This document shows positions 18,933-26,906 of a stretch of DNA of 55,623 bases, piece after piece. The position numbers and the translations under genes are program-made. Positions within the stretch are counted from its first letter, which is position 1. Each line of letters opens with the position of its first letter. Under the pieces are notes generated by a model, which was given only the letters and a program-made list of their open reading frames with translations, did no database searches and had not been told where the DNA came from. The DNA comes from Alphaproteobacteria bacterium (GTDB lineage: Bacteria; Pseudomonadota; Alphaproteobacteria; JAGOMX01), in contig JAGOMX010000008.1 of NCBI GenBank assembly GCA_017993335.1, forward strand, positions 1-55,623. Direction: 5' to 3'.

Positions 18933-19364
18933 ATGTCCCTTCATATATTTATCGCATCTATGGTAATGTTTTTTTTATCTTCTTCTTTACAAGCAGAAGA
19001 AAATAAAACCGATATCATAAAAGAAATAGAATTATGCGAAAAAGAATGCATAGATAACAACATGTCCACCGCTGGTATGAATAACTGTCTGGGAAATTCT
19101 GCCGATCAATATAAGAAACATATGAACATCACCTACAATAAGCTGCTGAAAGTTTTAAAAGGCGATGCCAAAGAAAGTTTAATAAAATCCCAGGCTGCAT
19201 GGGAAAACTTCTTCAAGAATCAATCGAAATTCATAGGAAATTTTTATCCCCTTCAAGGCACGATGTATTCTACAGTGCGAATTAATGATCATAGCCTGTT
19301 ATACAAAGAGAGACTTGAGACCTTGCTATATAACCTCCGTTTTTATGAATCCCATAAAGATTGA
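18933..19364 (+). CDS. secreted LprI/DUF1311-family protein
   Basis: The product has 143 residues. The frame extends upstream, but only through the tRNA fragment (it reads VGSNPAPATN, a known artefact), so the ATG at 18933 (MSLHIF) is the start. The signal peptide ends at SLQAEE. The mature part has the DUF1311 pattern: CEKECID..., MNNCLGNSADQYKKHMNITYNKLLKVL, then KSQAAWENFFKNQ and a C-terminal helix. The family includes lysozyme-inhibitor-like periplasmic proteins. It lies just outside the integrative element. Confidence 0.75.
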   Translation: MSLHIFIASMVMFFLSSSLQAEENKTDIIKEIELCEKECIDNNMSTAGMNNCLGNSADQYKKHMNITYNKLLKVLKGDAKESLIKSQAAWENFFKNQSKFIGNFYPLQGTMYSTVRINDHSLLYKERLETLLYNLRFYESHKD

Positions 19365-19799
19365 TTGCACATGGATATTTTTAGCGTTATCTAATTCACC
19401 CCCCATCCGCGCCCCTGCTTTTCACGACTTCGACGCCAAAAAAATGCACCCTCTATAGCTACGAAAAAAAATCCAAAAAAATAGCACCTGAATTAGGCAC
19501 TTGCGAAGAATACCTTAAGGACAAAGAGGCCAGATAAACTGACATGAATTCCAGGTCAATACCAAGTCCATAATTAAGTATACAGATAGAGGTTCTCTTA
19601 AATCTCCTCAACCATTGTTTGCCATACCTGCCCGGATAAGGTTTATCCGTTATTTTCCGGAATTGGTATAACTTGTCAACATTGTTATTGGAAAACTGTA
19701 TCACTGACATAGGGTGAGGAATAGATACAGGCAAAAGAACTGCCCACCGGGGAACACCCGAGTGGGCTGATCTGTTAATTTACTATAATTACGAAACCA
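19365..19799. other. intergenic region with a diverged inverted-repeat arm
   Basis: No convincing gene is seen. 19559-19631 resembles the reverse complement of 20652-20724 (shared ATAATTAAGTATACAGATAG and CCTCAACCAT). A hairpin near the right end belongs to the following minus-strand gene. Confidence 0.5.
19742..19767 (-). terminator. hairpin downstream of the small LRR-like gene
   Basis: GCCCAC (19742-19747) pairs with GTGGGC (19762-19767), with CGGG/CCCG inside. It lies about 35 bp after the stop of the minus-strand gene and is followed by a short T-rich stretch. A probable terminator. Confidence 0.5.
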
Positions 19800-20345
19800 T
19801 TAAGGAATCTTGATAACAGCTATCTCTTTATCTAAGTCCATCATGCGGATTGTTAATCCGTGGCTATCTTTGAATATATTCATCAAATATTCCTTGTTGG
19901 TCTTGTTGTCTTGAGGATCAGCAAAGGAATAAAAAAAATTCAGATCCAGGCTTTTTAGATTTCTCGCCTGAGCCGTAGATGCTGCCAATTCCTTCCACAT
20001 ATTCTGAGACATATACCCGAGCTTACCCGTAACGACAATTTTATCAACCTTATCCCCTTTGATCAGATCTTTGAGCAAAGGATTCAGCCCTGTATTTTCC
20101 TTCAGCCCCTCATATCCCGCAACAGCACCGAAGTCCAGTTCGTTATCTAAAGACAGAGTTTTGCCATTATCTAAGAACTTGGCTGCTCTTGGCAATTTAA
20201 TCTGTTCCTCAAGAACTCCAGCTGGACCTACCGACTGTTTTTTACCCACTTCCTCTTTCTCATGCTTAGGCATGCTTGCAAGAGCAGCAGATGAATTCAG
20301 GAGGACACCTGATAAAAGTAAACTTAGCATATATGATTTTTTCAT
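19800..20345 (-). CDS. small secreted LRR-like protein
   Basis: The product has 181 residues with a clear Sec signal peptide (MKKSYMLSLLLSGVLLNSSA, ending ALAS). Residues ~95-175 look like a short ribonuclease-inhibitor-type repeat region: KVDKIVVTGKLGYMSQNMW, ARNLKSLDLNFFYSF, LTIRMMDL. It resembles the C-terminal region of the large LRR protein at 7427-10912 in style. It is probably exported; its function is not visible. It is flanked by a diverged inverted repeat. Confidence 0.7.
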   Translation of the reverse strand: MKKSYMLSLLLSGVLLNSSAALASMPKHEKEEVGKKQSVGPAGVLEEQIKLPRAAKFLDNGKTLSLDNELDFGAVAGYEGLKENTGLNPLLKDLIKGDKVDKIVVTGKLGYMSQNMWKELAASTAQARNLKSLDLNFFYSFADPQDNKTNKEYLMNIFKDSHGLTIRMMDLDKEIAVIKIP

Positions 20346-20942
20346 TTTACAAACCCTTCATTAATCCAGTTAACATTTCATTCCTATACTATTTAAGTAT
20401 AAGCTAGATAAGCTATGCATTACAACAAGATTTACCTTTTATCAATATGTTAGATATATTTTGGAAACCAATTCAAAGCACAAGCCTATAATTCCCCCTC
20501 TGTCTAGACCATTTTCCTATAAGATTACTTGATATAGGTGATGTCTGTAACCAAAACCTGATTGACTAAAGATATCCTCAGTGCACGACATAAGCTGACT
20601 CATGCTAAATGATGGTAAATTGATAAACTCAATTCTCGAACATCCACCTGTGCAGCTATGACAAACGATGGTTGAGGATATTTAAGACAGCGTCTATCTG
20701 TATACTTAATTATAGGATCTGGTATAACTCATAGGCTTTTGGCACAAAAGTAATCGGAATTATTTTTTGGAGCAAATGACAAGCATATTTTCTGAAACCA
20801 AGGAGCAGCCTTGATCTCCGCTCACGCCAGTCCCAATAGCACCAGTTTGAGGGATTGGTCAGGAAATATTTTCTAACGGCGAAATTTAGTCTTCTCGCGC
20901 CAACAAAATATGTTATTGTGCTAAAAAAAGATGGAGGTTCTC
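20346..20942. other. intergenic region, no gene seen
   Basis: 597 bp with many stops in all frames. It contains the second arm (20652-20724) of the diverged inverted repeat. Promoters for the two diverging genes must lie here, but no strong boxes stand out. Confidence 0.5.
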
Positions 20943-21668
20943 ATGAAAATAAGATTTCTATTCGCGCTCTTAACATCCCTCATGCCTCCCAAAGCCTTGG
21001 CGTCGGACTTTACCTTGGGAGATGTGTTGAATGCTGCCCCCATCCTGAGTAGCTTCGAGTCGAGCAAACTTCCTCTATTAGCGGGCGAGACATTTAAACT
21101 TCTTGATACCCAATATACCGTCAGATTTGTATTGTATGAAAATCAAAACAAAGTAACCCTAGCAGAAGCCCTTAAAGCAGAAGGATTGCTAGACACCCCG
21201 TTTGGGGATTTGAGCAAAACACCGCAGAAAATAGAGAATGCCATTTATATTTCAGCCAACGAAACATTAAAAGCTCGTGGCCTTAACTATGTTCTCTCGT
21301 TAAATACCGACACAGGAATGCCTGCAGCTATCCCCACGCCAAGACAGATTTTCTTGGCCTGTGAAACATTGAGAGACAGACAACCAAAATCGGGACCCAA
21401 TCCGCCAAAACCTCTACCAACATTCCAAATGAACGGCAAAAATTACGCGATTCGTTTCTTTAGATTCTATCATCCAGAACAAAATGCGAATAAAATCACT
21501 TTCTCCCAATATATTAAACATGAAGATGAAACCATGAAGGGCTCTAATTTAGCCGGAACGAATGCCGTAAAAGACGAAAAGCGCAGTGGATATTATGAAT
21601 TTAAAGAGCCAGCAAACGATAAAGGAGTAGACTTCGCGCTCTCCATTGAGGAAGTGCAGGCTAAGTAA
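20943..21668 (+). CDS. secreted hypothetical protein
   Basis: The product has 241 residues. The ATG at 20943 (MKIRFLFALL) follows GGAGG by 7 bases; the ATG 12 bases earlier has no such site. The signal peptide ends at KALAS. The mature protein seems to contain two similar beta-rich units: LLAGETFKLLDTQYTVRFVLYENQNKVTLAEAL and, after residue 160, TFQMNGKNYAIRFFRFYHPEQNANKITFSQYI. Both have the pattern F..L/N-x-x-x-Y-x-(V/I)RF...N-K-(V/I)T. I know no family for this. It is probably a duplicated periplasmic or secreted domain. Confidence 0.7.
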   Translation: MKIRFLFALLTSLMPPKALASDFTLGDVLNAAPILSSFESSKLPLLAGETFKLLDTQYTVRFVLYENQNKVTLAEALKAEGLLDTPFGDLSKTPQKIENAIYISANETLKARGLNYVLSLNTDTGMPAAIPTPRQIFLACETLRDRQPKSGPNPPKPLPTFQMNGKNYAIRFFRFYHPEQNANKITFSQYIKHEDETMKGSNLAGTNAVKDEKRSGYYEFKEPANDKGVDFALSIEEVQAK

Positions 21669-21845
21669 TGGCTTTTGTTTGCAGAGCAAGGAAACAGCTA
21701 ACCTACTCAAGCCAAACCAGAAAAGAGATTGAAAAAAACATTTTATCTGCTGATTAAGGCGTTAAATGCCCATCTCCGCTGATACAATCTGCATCAAATC
21801 AGAAAATTCTGGATGAGCATGCAAATAGCTGGACGTCATAATCCT

Positions 21846-23999
21846 CTACTCGTCCGTTCTTATAGCTTTTTTCGCTTCTTGTTGTGCTTTGTAAGCAAGA
21901 AGCTTGAGCTGATTGCGGGCGCTTAGTATTTGTTTCTTCATGTATTCCGGGACGTATCCTTTGTCCCATGAGGGCAGAACCAAAGAACCACCTGCATGGA
22001 TGAAGACAGTTATGACTTCGCCATCCTTCATCAAATGGGTGGAGTTGAAATCAAAAGTCTGAGATGGCACATGCACATTGATCTGATCTGGGAGCGTCAA
22101 GACTTCATGGATACCCCGGCCTGAGCGGTACTCACACCCCATCGCATGGAAGTATATTTTAAGCTGCTCACGGGTCACTTGCCAAGTTCCGCTCTCGATA
22201 GCTTCATCAACCTTCTTGGCGGCGCTCTTAAGATTATAGGCGTCCGCCAAGGATATGTCAGGAATGACGTCTTCAGCCACCTCAGGCGTAGCTAGTCTAG
22301 CAGGGATTTCCACCATCTGGGGTTTGCTATCTGTTTCGTCTTTCTTGCTCTCACGCTCAGCTGCTTTAGCTTCGTGACGCGCCGTTTGTTCAGCCTTCAA
22401 TTGCTCCAGGGTTTTAAAATCCTGGCTAGGCACAAATACATCCTCTTCTTTTCCCTTATCCTCATCAATAACGCTTACCGTTGGCACTTGCGCCCTTGAC
22501 GTCGATTCCTGACGATTGACTAGCTCTGATTCTTTTGCTGCCTGCGCCTCTCTAATAGCCTCGACGGTAGCCTGTCTTGCCGCGGCCTTCTTTTTCTTCT
22601 TAGCTGACGCCTTAGCTTGCTGCTGTTGCATTTGCAACTGCTCAAGAGCTAACCAAGGCTTATTCTCACCCTTAAGAAGTTTATTATAAGCATAAAAAAT
22701 GTTCGTTATGCTGGCTACGGCCCCATCTTTTCGCCGTTGGATATCCATGATGATCTCGAGTCGTTTAATTGCACCGTCGACATCTCCCGTGTTCGTTAAA
22801 ATTACAGTAAGAAGCGGAATCGTCATGCAAAACGGCTTGCCATCCAGAGATTCGTTCAAGAATTCATAGGCAGCAGATAAATTAGCATCGCCCCTAGTAT
22901 ATATGGAAAGACGCTTCTCAAGCTTCTCCAACTTTTCACGGATTGGAACTACAGACTGGGAACTTGTTCTTAGGCAATCACCAATCAATCCAAAATAGGC
23001 AGCCCTTATGGCAGGCTTTTGCAAGTCGGGATCTGTTAGAGTATCCATATCATAGTACGATTCCAACTCATTTATGACACTAGAGCTCCCATCTAAACGA
23101 TTATTGACTACGTTCTTTTTTATAACTTTCTTTGTACGAGGACCTAATTTCTTATAGCTGGCAGTTTTTTTGGGAGTCTTTTGAGTGCCAAGTCCATCTA
23201 TTTCTTTCTGGATCATACATGCCTTACTCGCGTCGAGCCGATGAAGAATTTCCTTGTTGTACTTCTTGATCTCCGCCAAAAATGCGGGTTTAATATTAGG
23301 TTTAGAAGCATTAACGGCCAGCAAGCCTTTTTTCAATACCTCAAAAATAGACTTTACAAATTCCTGTAGTCCCTCTGTATATTCGGGAAGTCCTCTTGCC
23401 GTTGCCCTGTATAATTTATGCCCGCGTTCTAGCGCCAGAATAGCCATACAAAAAAACTCCAAACCAGGTTTTGCCGCCTCTGCATTCGCTACCTCCAAAA
23501 TCATATCCGGAAATAATTGGCTATAGATAATTCCTAGATCCCCACATACTTGCGCCGAATTCAGTTGCGCTGAATAGACCAAGTTCACGTCACTATTATC
23601 GGACTTGACATGCTCGTGGACCCATTCCAAATAACCTTCTAGATATTGCCTCGAATTATTCGTATATATCTCAACAAATTCAGGATTATTTCTGCACTTA
23701 CCTGCCATTTTGAAACTTGCCATGCCAACGTAGCGGCGATGAAGATAGAGCAGTTCTTCTTGAATTCTAATTGGTGCCGTATTGAAGGATGGGATCAACT
23801 CAGGCGAAATTGTCTCGTTAATTATCCTCTCAAATTGTCCTTGGTCATATAGATCAGGTAAGAGGCTATATTGATCCTTGATCTTCTTATCCATTTGGAA
23901 AACCAAGGATTCAACTTCAGCTAAGGCTGGATTTGATGCAAACGATGTCGTTGTCGAGAGCATTGAAAAAATCAAGAAAAGGAGACCAAGCTTATGCAT
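21846..23999 (-). CDS. secreted helical protein with HicA-like C-terminal domain
   Basis: The product has 717 residues. The ATG at 23999 (MHKLGLLFL) has AAGGA 7 bases upstream and starts a signal peptide ending at SFAS. The body to ~residue 430 is alpha-helical (TPR-like). A Lys/Ala/Gln-rich coiled coil with KKKKKAAARQ follows. Residues ~609-690 resemble the HicA/YcfA small RNase fold: TREQLKIYFHAMGCEYRSGR, then GIHEV with a His where HicA has its catalytic His, and SLVLPSWDKGYVPEYMKKQI, like the HicA 'P...I...' tail. The HicA relation is my reading of the pattern and needs a profile search. Confidence 0.65.
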   Translation of the reverse strand: MHKLGLLFLIFSMLSTTTSFASNPALAEVESLVFQMDKKIKDQYSLLPDLYDQGQFERIINETISPELIPSFNTAPIRIQEELLYLHRRYVGMASFKMAGKCRNNPEFVEIYTNNSRQYLEGYLEWVHEHVKSDNSDVNLVYSAQLNSAQVCGDLGIIYSQLFPDMILEVANAEAAKPGLEFFCMAILALERGHKLYRATARGLPEYTEGLQEFVKSIFEVLKKGLLAVNASKPNIKPAFLAEIKKYNKEILHRLDASKACMIQKEIDGLGTQKTPKKTASYKKLGPRTKKVIKKNVVNNRLDGSSSVINELESYYDMDTLTDPDLQKPAIRAAYFGLIGDCLRTSSQSVVPIREKLEKLEKRLSIYTRGDANLSAAYEFLNESLDGKPFCMTIPLLTVILTNTGDVDGAIKRLEIIMDIQRRKDGAVASITNIFYAYNKLLKGENKPWLALEQLQMQQQQAKASAKKKKKAAARQATVEAIREAQAAKESELVNRQESTSRAQVPTVSVIDEDKGKEEDVFVPSQDFKTLEQLKAEQTARHEAKAAERESKKDETDSKPQMVEIPARLATPEVAEDVIPDISLADAYNLKSAAKKVDEAIESGTWQVTREQLKIYFHAMGCEYRSGRGIHEVLTLPDQINVHVPSQTFDFNSTHLMKDGEVITVFIHAGGSLVLPSWDKGYVPEYMKKQILSARNQLKLLAYKAQQEAKKAIRTDE

Positions 24000-24228
24000 A
24001 TTATTCCTTTGTAATATCTTTTGAAAACACATAAACCTCTAACACGGTGACGTAAATTCGTCAATTTATTCATATGATTTTGTCCAGAGCTGCCCCTCCT
24101 ACCAACATGCTTGACAACAATATTATTTTACAAGTTTTCTTCACACCTTTACTCCTTTTATCGTTATTGACCACCTCGGTCATATTCATGTTGATTAAAA
24201 GGGATCAGGAAGAGTGAAAAAACGTTAA

Positions 24229-25200
24229 TTATGGACATTTTTTGATGTTATCTAATCCCAGCTCAGACTCCAGACCTCCAATCCATAGCAACATCTCTTG
24301 AAGTTCTTCGTTCATTTGCTCATATGATTCATAACAGTATCGCCACAAGTTGTAGTCTTCAGGCTTTAAATCCGTTATTTTCTCCAGAAAATATTTCGCA
24401 AATTCCTCCGTGTAGGACAACCTACCAAGCTCACCACCTTCTCGAACTAACCACGTCTTAATTTTTTGTTGCTCTTCGGTAAAAGAATCAGGATCAATTA
24501 AAGCGCACCCTATTTGCACGACTCTTTTCTTGTAATCTGCGATTCTACGCAAAATCTCTTGGATCAAAGGCTGCATGAGCGCAACTCTTAGGTTATGTAA
24601 ATCAGAGCACTCATCAAAAATTTCCAATGTTGAAAAACGCTCAAAGCGTTCTTTTATCTTTCTATCCCCATTTGCTGAGTGTACGACCAGCAAAGCTTTT
24701 GCAACATCGGCGATCTTGGGTTTTCCATCTTGCGGAATTAATTTCTCATATTCCTGCTTTTCGAATAATTCAACCAAACGATAACAAGCCCATTGACATG
24801 GGTATGAATCTGTTCTGGTATCTGGCGCAAAAGCAACCTCTAACATCGGAGAAAGATGTGCGAGCATATCAGGAACCGTCCATTTCCGCGTTGGGGAGAG
24901 AGGCGGAAAAAACAACACGTTCCCGCCTGAATCAACATTTGGACCAAGACCTAAAATCGGCAAGAATCGCATCCATAAGGAAGGATCACTAGAATCAATC
25001 CTAAATTGTTGGGATACAAGTCGATAGTTAAGAAAATCCTTGAATCCATAAGATGTTTGTGGCAATAGGCTGAGCACAATTTTTCTAACAGGTTTAAACT
25101 CGAGGGCCTCGTAATTGGAAGCTTTCACAAAAGTGCTCTGCAAAAACAATATCGTAAAAAGATAGACGGGAAAATATCTCATATAGACGCTCATAACCAT
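24229..25200 (-). CDS. secreted F-box-like protein
   Basis: The product has 323 residues. An N-terminal hydrophobic segment (YFPVYLFTILFLQSTFVKAS) serves as signal peptide. Residues ~33-75 look like an F-box: VRKIVLSLLPQTSYGFKDFL, then NYRLVSQQFRIDSSDPSLW (the L..L..V/CK.W..L..D..LW pattern). The rest is helical and unrecognised. In eukaryotes F-boxes recruit Skp1 for ubiquitin ligases; amoeba symbionts and Legionella export such proteins. The role here is inferred. Confidence 0.6.
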   Translation of the reverse strand: MVMSVYMRYFPVYLFTILFLQSTFVKASNYEALEFKPVRKIVLSLLPQTSYGFKDFLNYRLVSQQFRIDSSDPSLWMRFLPILGLGPNVDSGGNVLFFPPLSPTRKWTVPDMLAHLSPMLEVAFAPDTRTDSYPCQWACYRLVELFEKQEYEKLIPQDGKPKIADVAKALLVVHSANGDRKIKERFERFSTLEIFDECSDLHNLRVALMQPLIQEILRRIADYKKRVVQIGCALIDPDSFTEEQQKIKTWLVREGGELGRLSYTEEFAKYFLEKITDLKPEDYNLWRYCYESYEQMNEELQEMLLWIGGLESELGLDNIKKCP

Positions 25201-25372
25201 GCCCTACTCTTTAAATTAACACCACGCCACGGATTTTGTCGCATAGAATAGCAGAAAATTAAAGTCTTTTTAAACGAGCCTTAAAATTCAATATAGCAGG
25301 CCCTCTTTGTCTTTTCAGCATTTTTATTATCAAGACTTATTCACAGAACTGTCACGAACAATACCATCAGAC

Positions 25373-26242
25373 TTAAGACTTTCCCCACCAGGAGAACAGG
25401 CGGGGCATATGTTTGGACACGACGCCTGTAAAATTGGGCACACGTTTTTGGACAAAGGCGTGGGCGCCTTCTAGTGCGTCTGGGTGTTGGAGTCTATCGA
25501 CGAAGCATGATGTTTCCAAAGCCGTCGCCTCACTTAAATCCGCCGCGCCCGACATCTTCCACAGCAACTGGCGGGAGCAAGCTAGAGAAACCGGCGAGGT
25601 TTTTGTGATGAGCTCACGGGCGAGCGCATAGGCTGCAGGTAAAAGATCTTCCGGATGATGCAAGCTATTCACAAGACCAGACGACAAAGCCTCTTCAGGC
25701 TCGATAAGTCGGCCCGTCAGCACCCAATCGCTAGCCTTCGTCATACCGACAATCCTGGGTAGAAACCAGGACGATCCGGCTTCTGGCACAAAACCTCTAC
25801 GGGTAAAAACATAACCGATTTTCGCGGCCTCTGACATCAGACGAAAATCCATCGGCAAGATCAACGTGGCACCAATTCCAGCCGCCGGTCCATTGATTGC
25901 AGCAATAATCGGCTTTTGACAATCAAAGATAGATTGAGCCACATGACTTCCGGGGCTTAAACGATTGATTTCGTCTTTATCATAATTCTCACTTAAAAGT
26001 CCTTCGAATTTAGATAATTCAAACCCAGCCAATCCATCGGAGATATCTGCGCCAGCGGAAAAATAAGCCCCCTCACCGGTCACCACAATAACGCGTATAT
26101 CATCGTTTGTATTGACACGCCTGAATATCTCGGCAAATTCCATCATCATGGTAATCGTCATCGAGTTTAATTTTTCAGGACGATTAATCGTTACCGTCAA
26201 TATACCGTTTTCTTCTTTTTGTAAGATAAACTTGTCCGACAC
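25373..26242 (-). CDS. enoyl-CoA hydratase/isomerase family protein
   Basis: The product has 289 residues. The likely start is the GTG at 26242 (SDKFILQKEENG) because AAGGAG lies 5-6 bases upstream; the more upstream ATG overlaps the yqgE gene. Crotonase motifs: NRPEKLNSM, GEGAYFSAGADIS (oxyanion hole), AINGPAAGIGATL, and RRGFVPEAGSSWFLPRIVG with a Glu at the catalytic position. It hydrates or isomerises acyl-CoA thioesters; the exact substrate cannot be told. It follows yqgE directly on the same strand. Confidence 0.88.
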   Translation of the reverse strand: MSDKFILQKEENGILTVTINRPEKLNSMTITMMMEFAEIFRRVNTNDDIRVIVVTGEGAYFSAGADISDGLAGFELSKFEGLLSENYDKDEINRLSPGSHVAQSIFDCQKPIIAAINGPAAGIGATLILPMDFRLMSEAAKIGYVFTRRGFVPEAGSSWFLPRIVGMTKASDWVLTGRLIEPEEALSSGLVNSLHHPEDLLPAAYALARELITKTSPVSLACSRQLLWKMSGAADLSEATALETSCFVDRLQHPDALEGAHAFVQKRVPNFTGVVSKHMPRLFSWWGKS

Positions 26243-26267
26243 GAAAAACTCCTTATGGATTGATAAT

Positions 26268-26843
26268 TTATGCATGCCCCGATAAGGAGGACAACATGGA
26301 TGGATCTATACCTAATTTTGTCAAGGCTTTGGATCGTTTGACTTCTATTTCTGTTTTAAAAAGAATATCAACGTCGCCATTAATTTCTAACCAACCGTTG
26401 CGTTTGATCTCGTTTTCCAGCTGACCTGGGCTCCACCCCGAATACCCTAGAGCCAGTATGCTATATTTTGGCCCCCGCTGCATGGCCATATCTTTTAAAA
26501 TATCAACGGTTGCCGTCAAGATAACGTCATCCGTAATGGATACAGACGAGTCATGAATATAATCATTGCTATGCAAGACAAATCCACGCCCCATTTCGAT
26601 AGGGCCGCCAAAATATACAGGAATATGAGGGATCTTGTTTGCAACCTCAATTTCTAACTGTTCCATCAGGCCTTTAAAGGAAATGGATTCCACCAGTTTA
26701 TTGACGATGAGCCCCATAGCTCCCGATGCATCATGGCCGCATATATAAAGTATGGTATCCTCAAACCGCGGATCATCCATCCCCGGCATGGCGACCAAAA
26801 ACTTTCCCGTCAGAAAGTCCTGCTGGTTATTTCCTTTTCCCAC
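26268..26843 (-). CDS. YqgE/AlgH family protein
   Basis: The product has 191 residues, the usual length. DUF179 motifs: FLTGKFLVAMPGMDDPRFED, YICGHDASGAMGLIVNK, PVYFGGPIEMGRGFVLHS and ALGYSGWSPGQLENEI. A conserved cytosolic protein of unclear function, common in proteobacteria. It sits between mutS and the enoyl-CoA hydratase gene, all on the minus strand. Confidence 0.93.
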   Translation of the reverse strand: MGKGNNQQDFLTGKFLVAMPGMDDPRFEDTILYICGHDASGAMGLIVNKLVESISFKGLMEQLEIEVANKIPHIPVYFGGPIEMGRGFVLHSNDYIHDSSVSITDDVILTATVDILKDMAMQRGPKYSILALGYSGWSPGQLENEIKRNGWLEINGDVDILFKTEIEVKRSKALTKLGIDPSMLSSLSGHA

Positions 26844-26906
26844 AACAGCCCCTTACATTTTTTTCTTATCTCATAGTAACAAAGTCCACCGCCTTCGTAT
26901 AGTCAC

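Noticed and set aside
19459..19734. 91-codon minus-strand ORF
   Set aside because: No ribosome site, no recognisable protein character, and it overlaps the diverged repeat arm.
20525..20566. IS3-type transposase relic reading NQVLVTDITYIK on the minus strand
   Set aside because: The motif fits but only ~14 codons are found before a stop, and no flanking similarity to IS3 OrfB was seen; could be chance.
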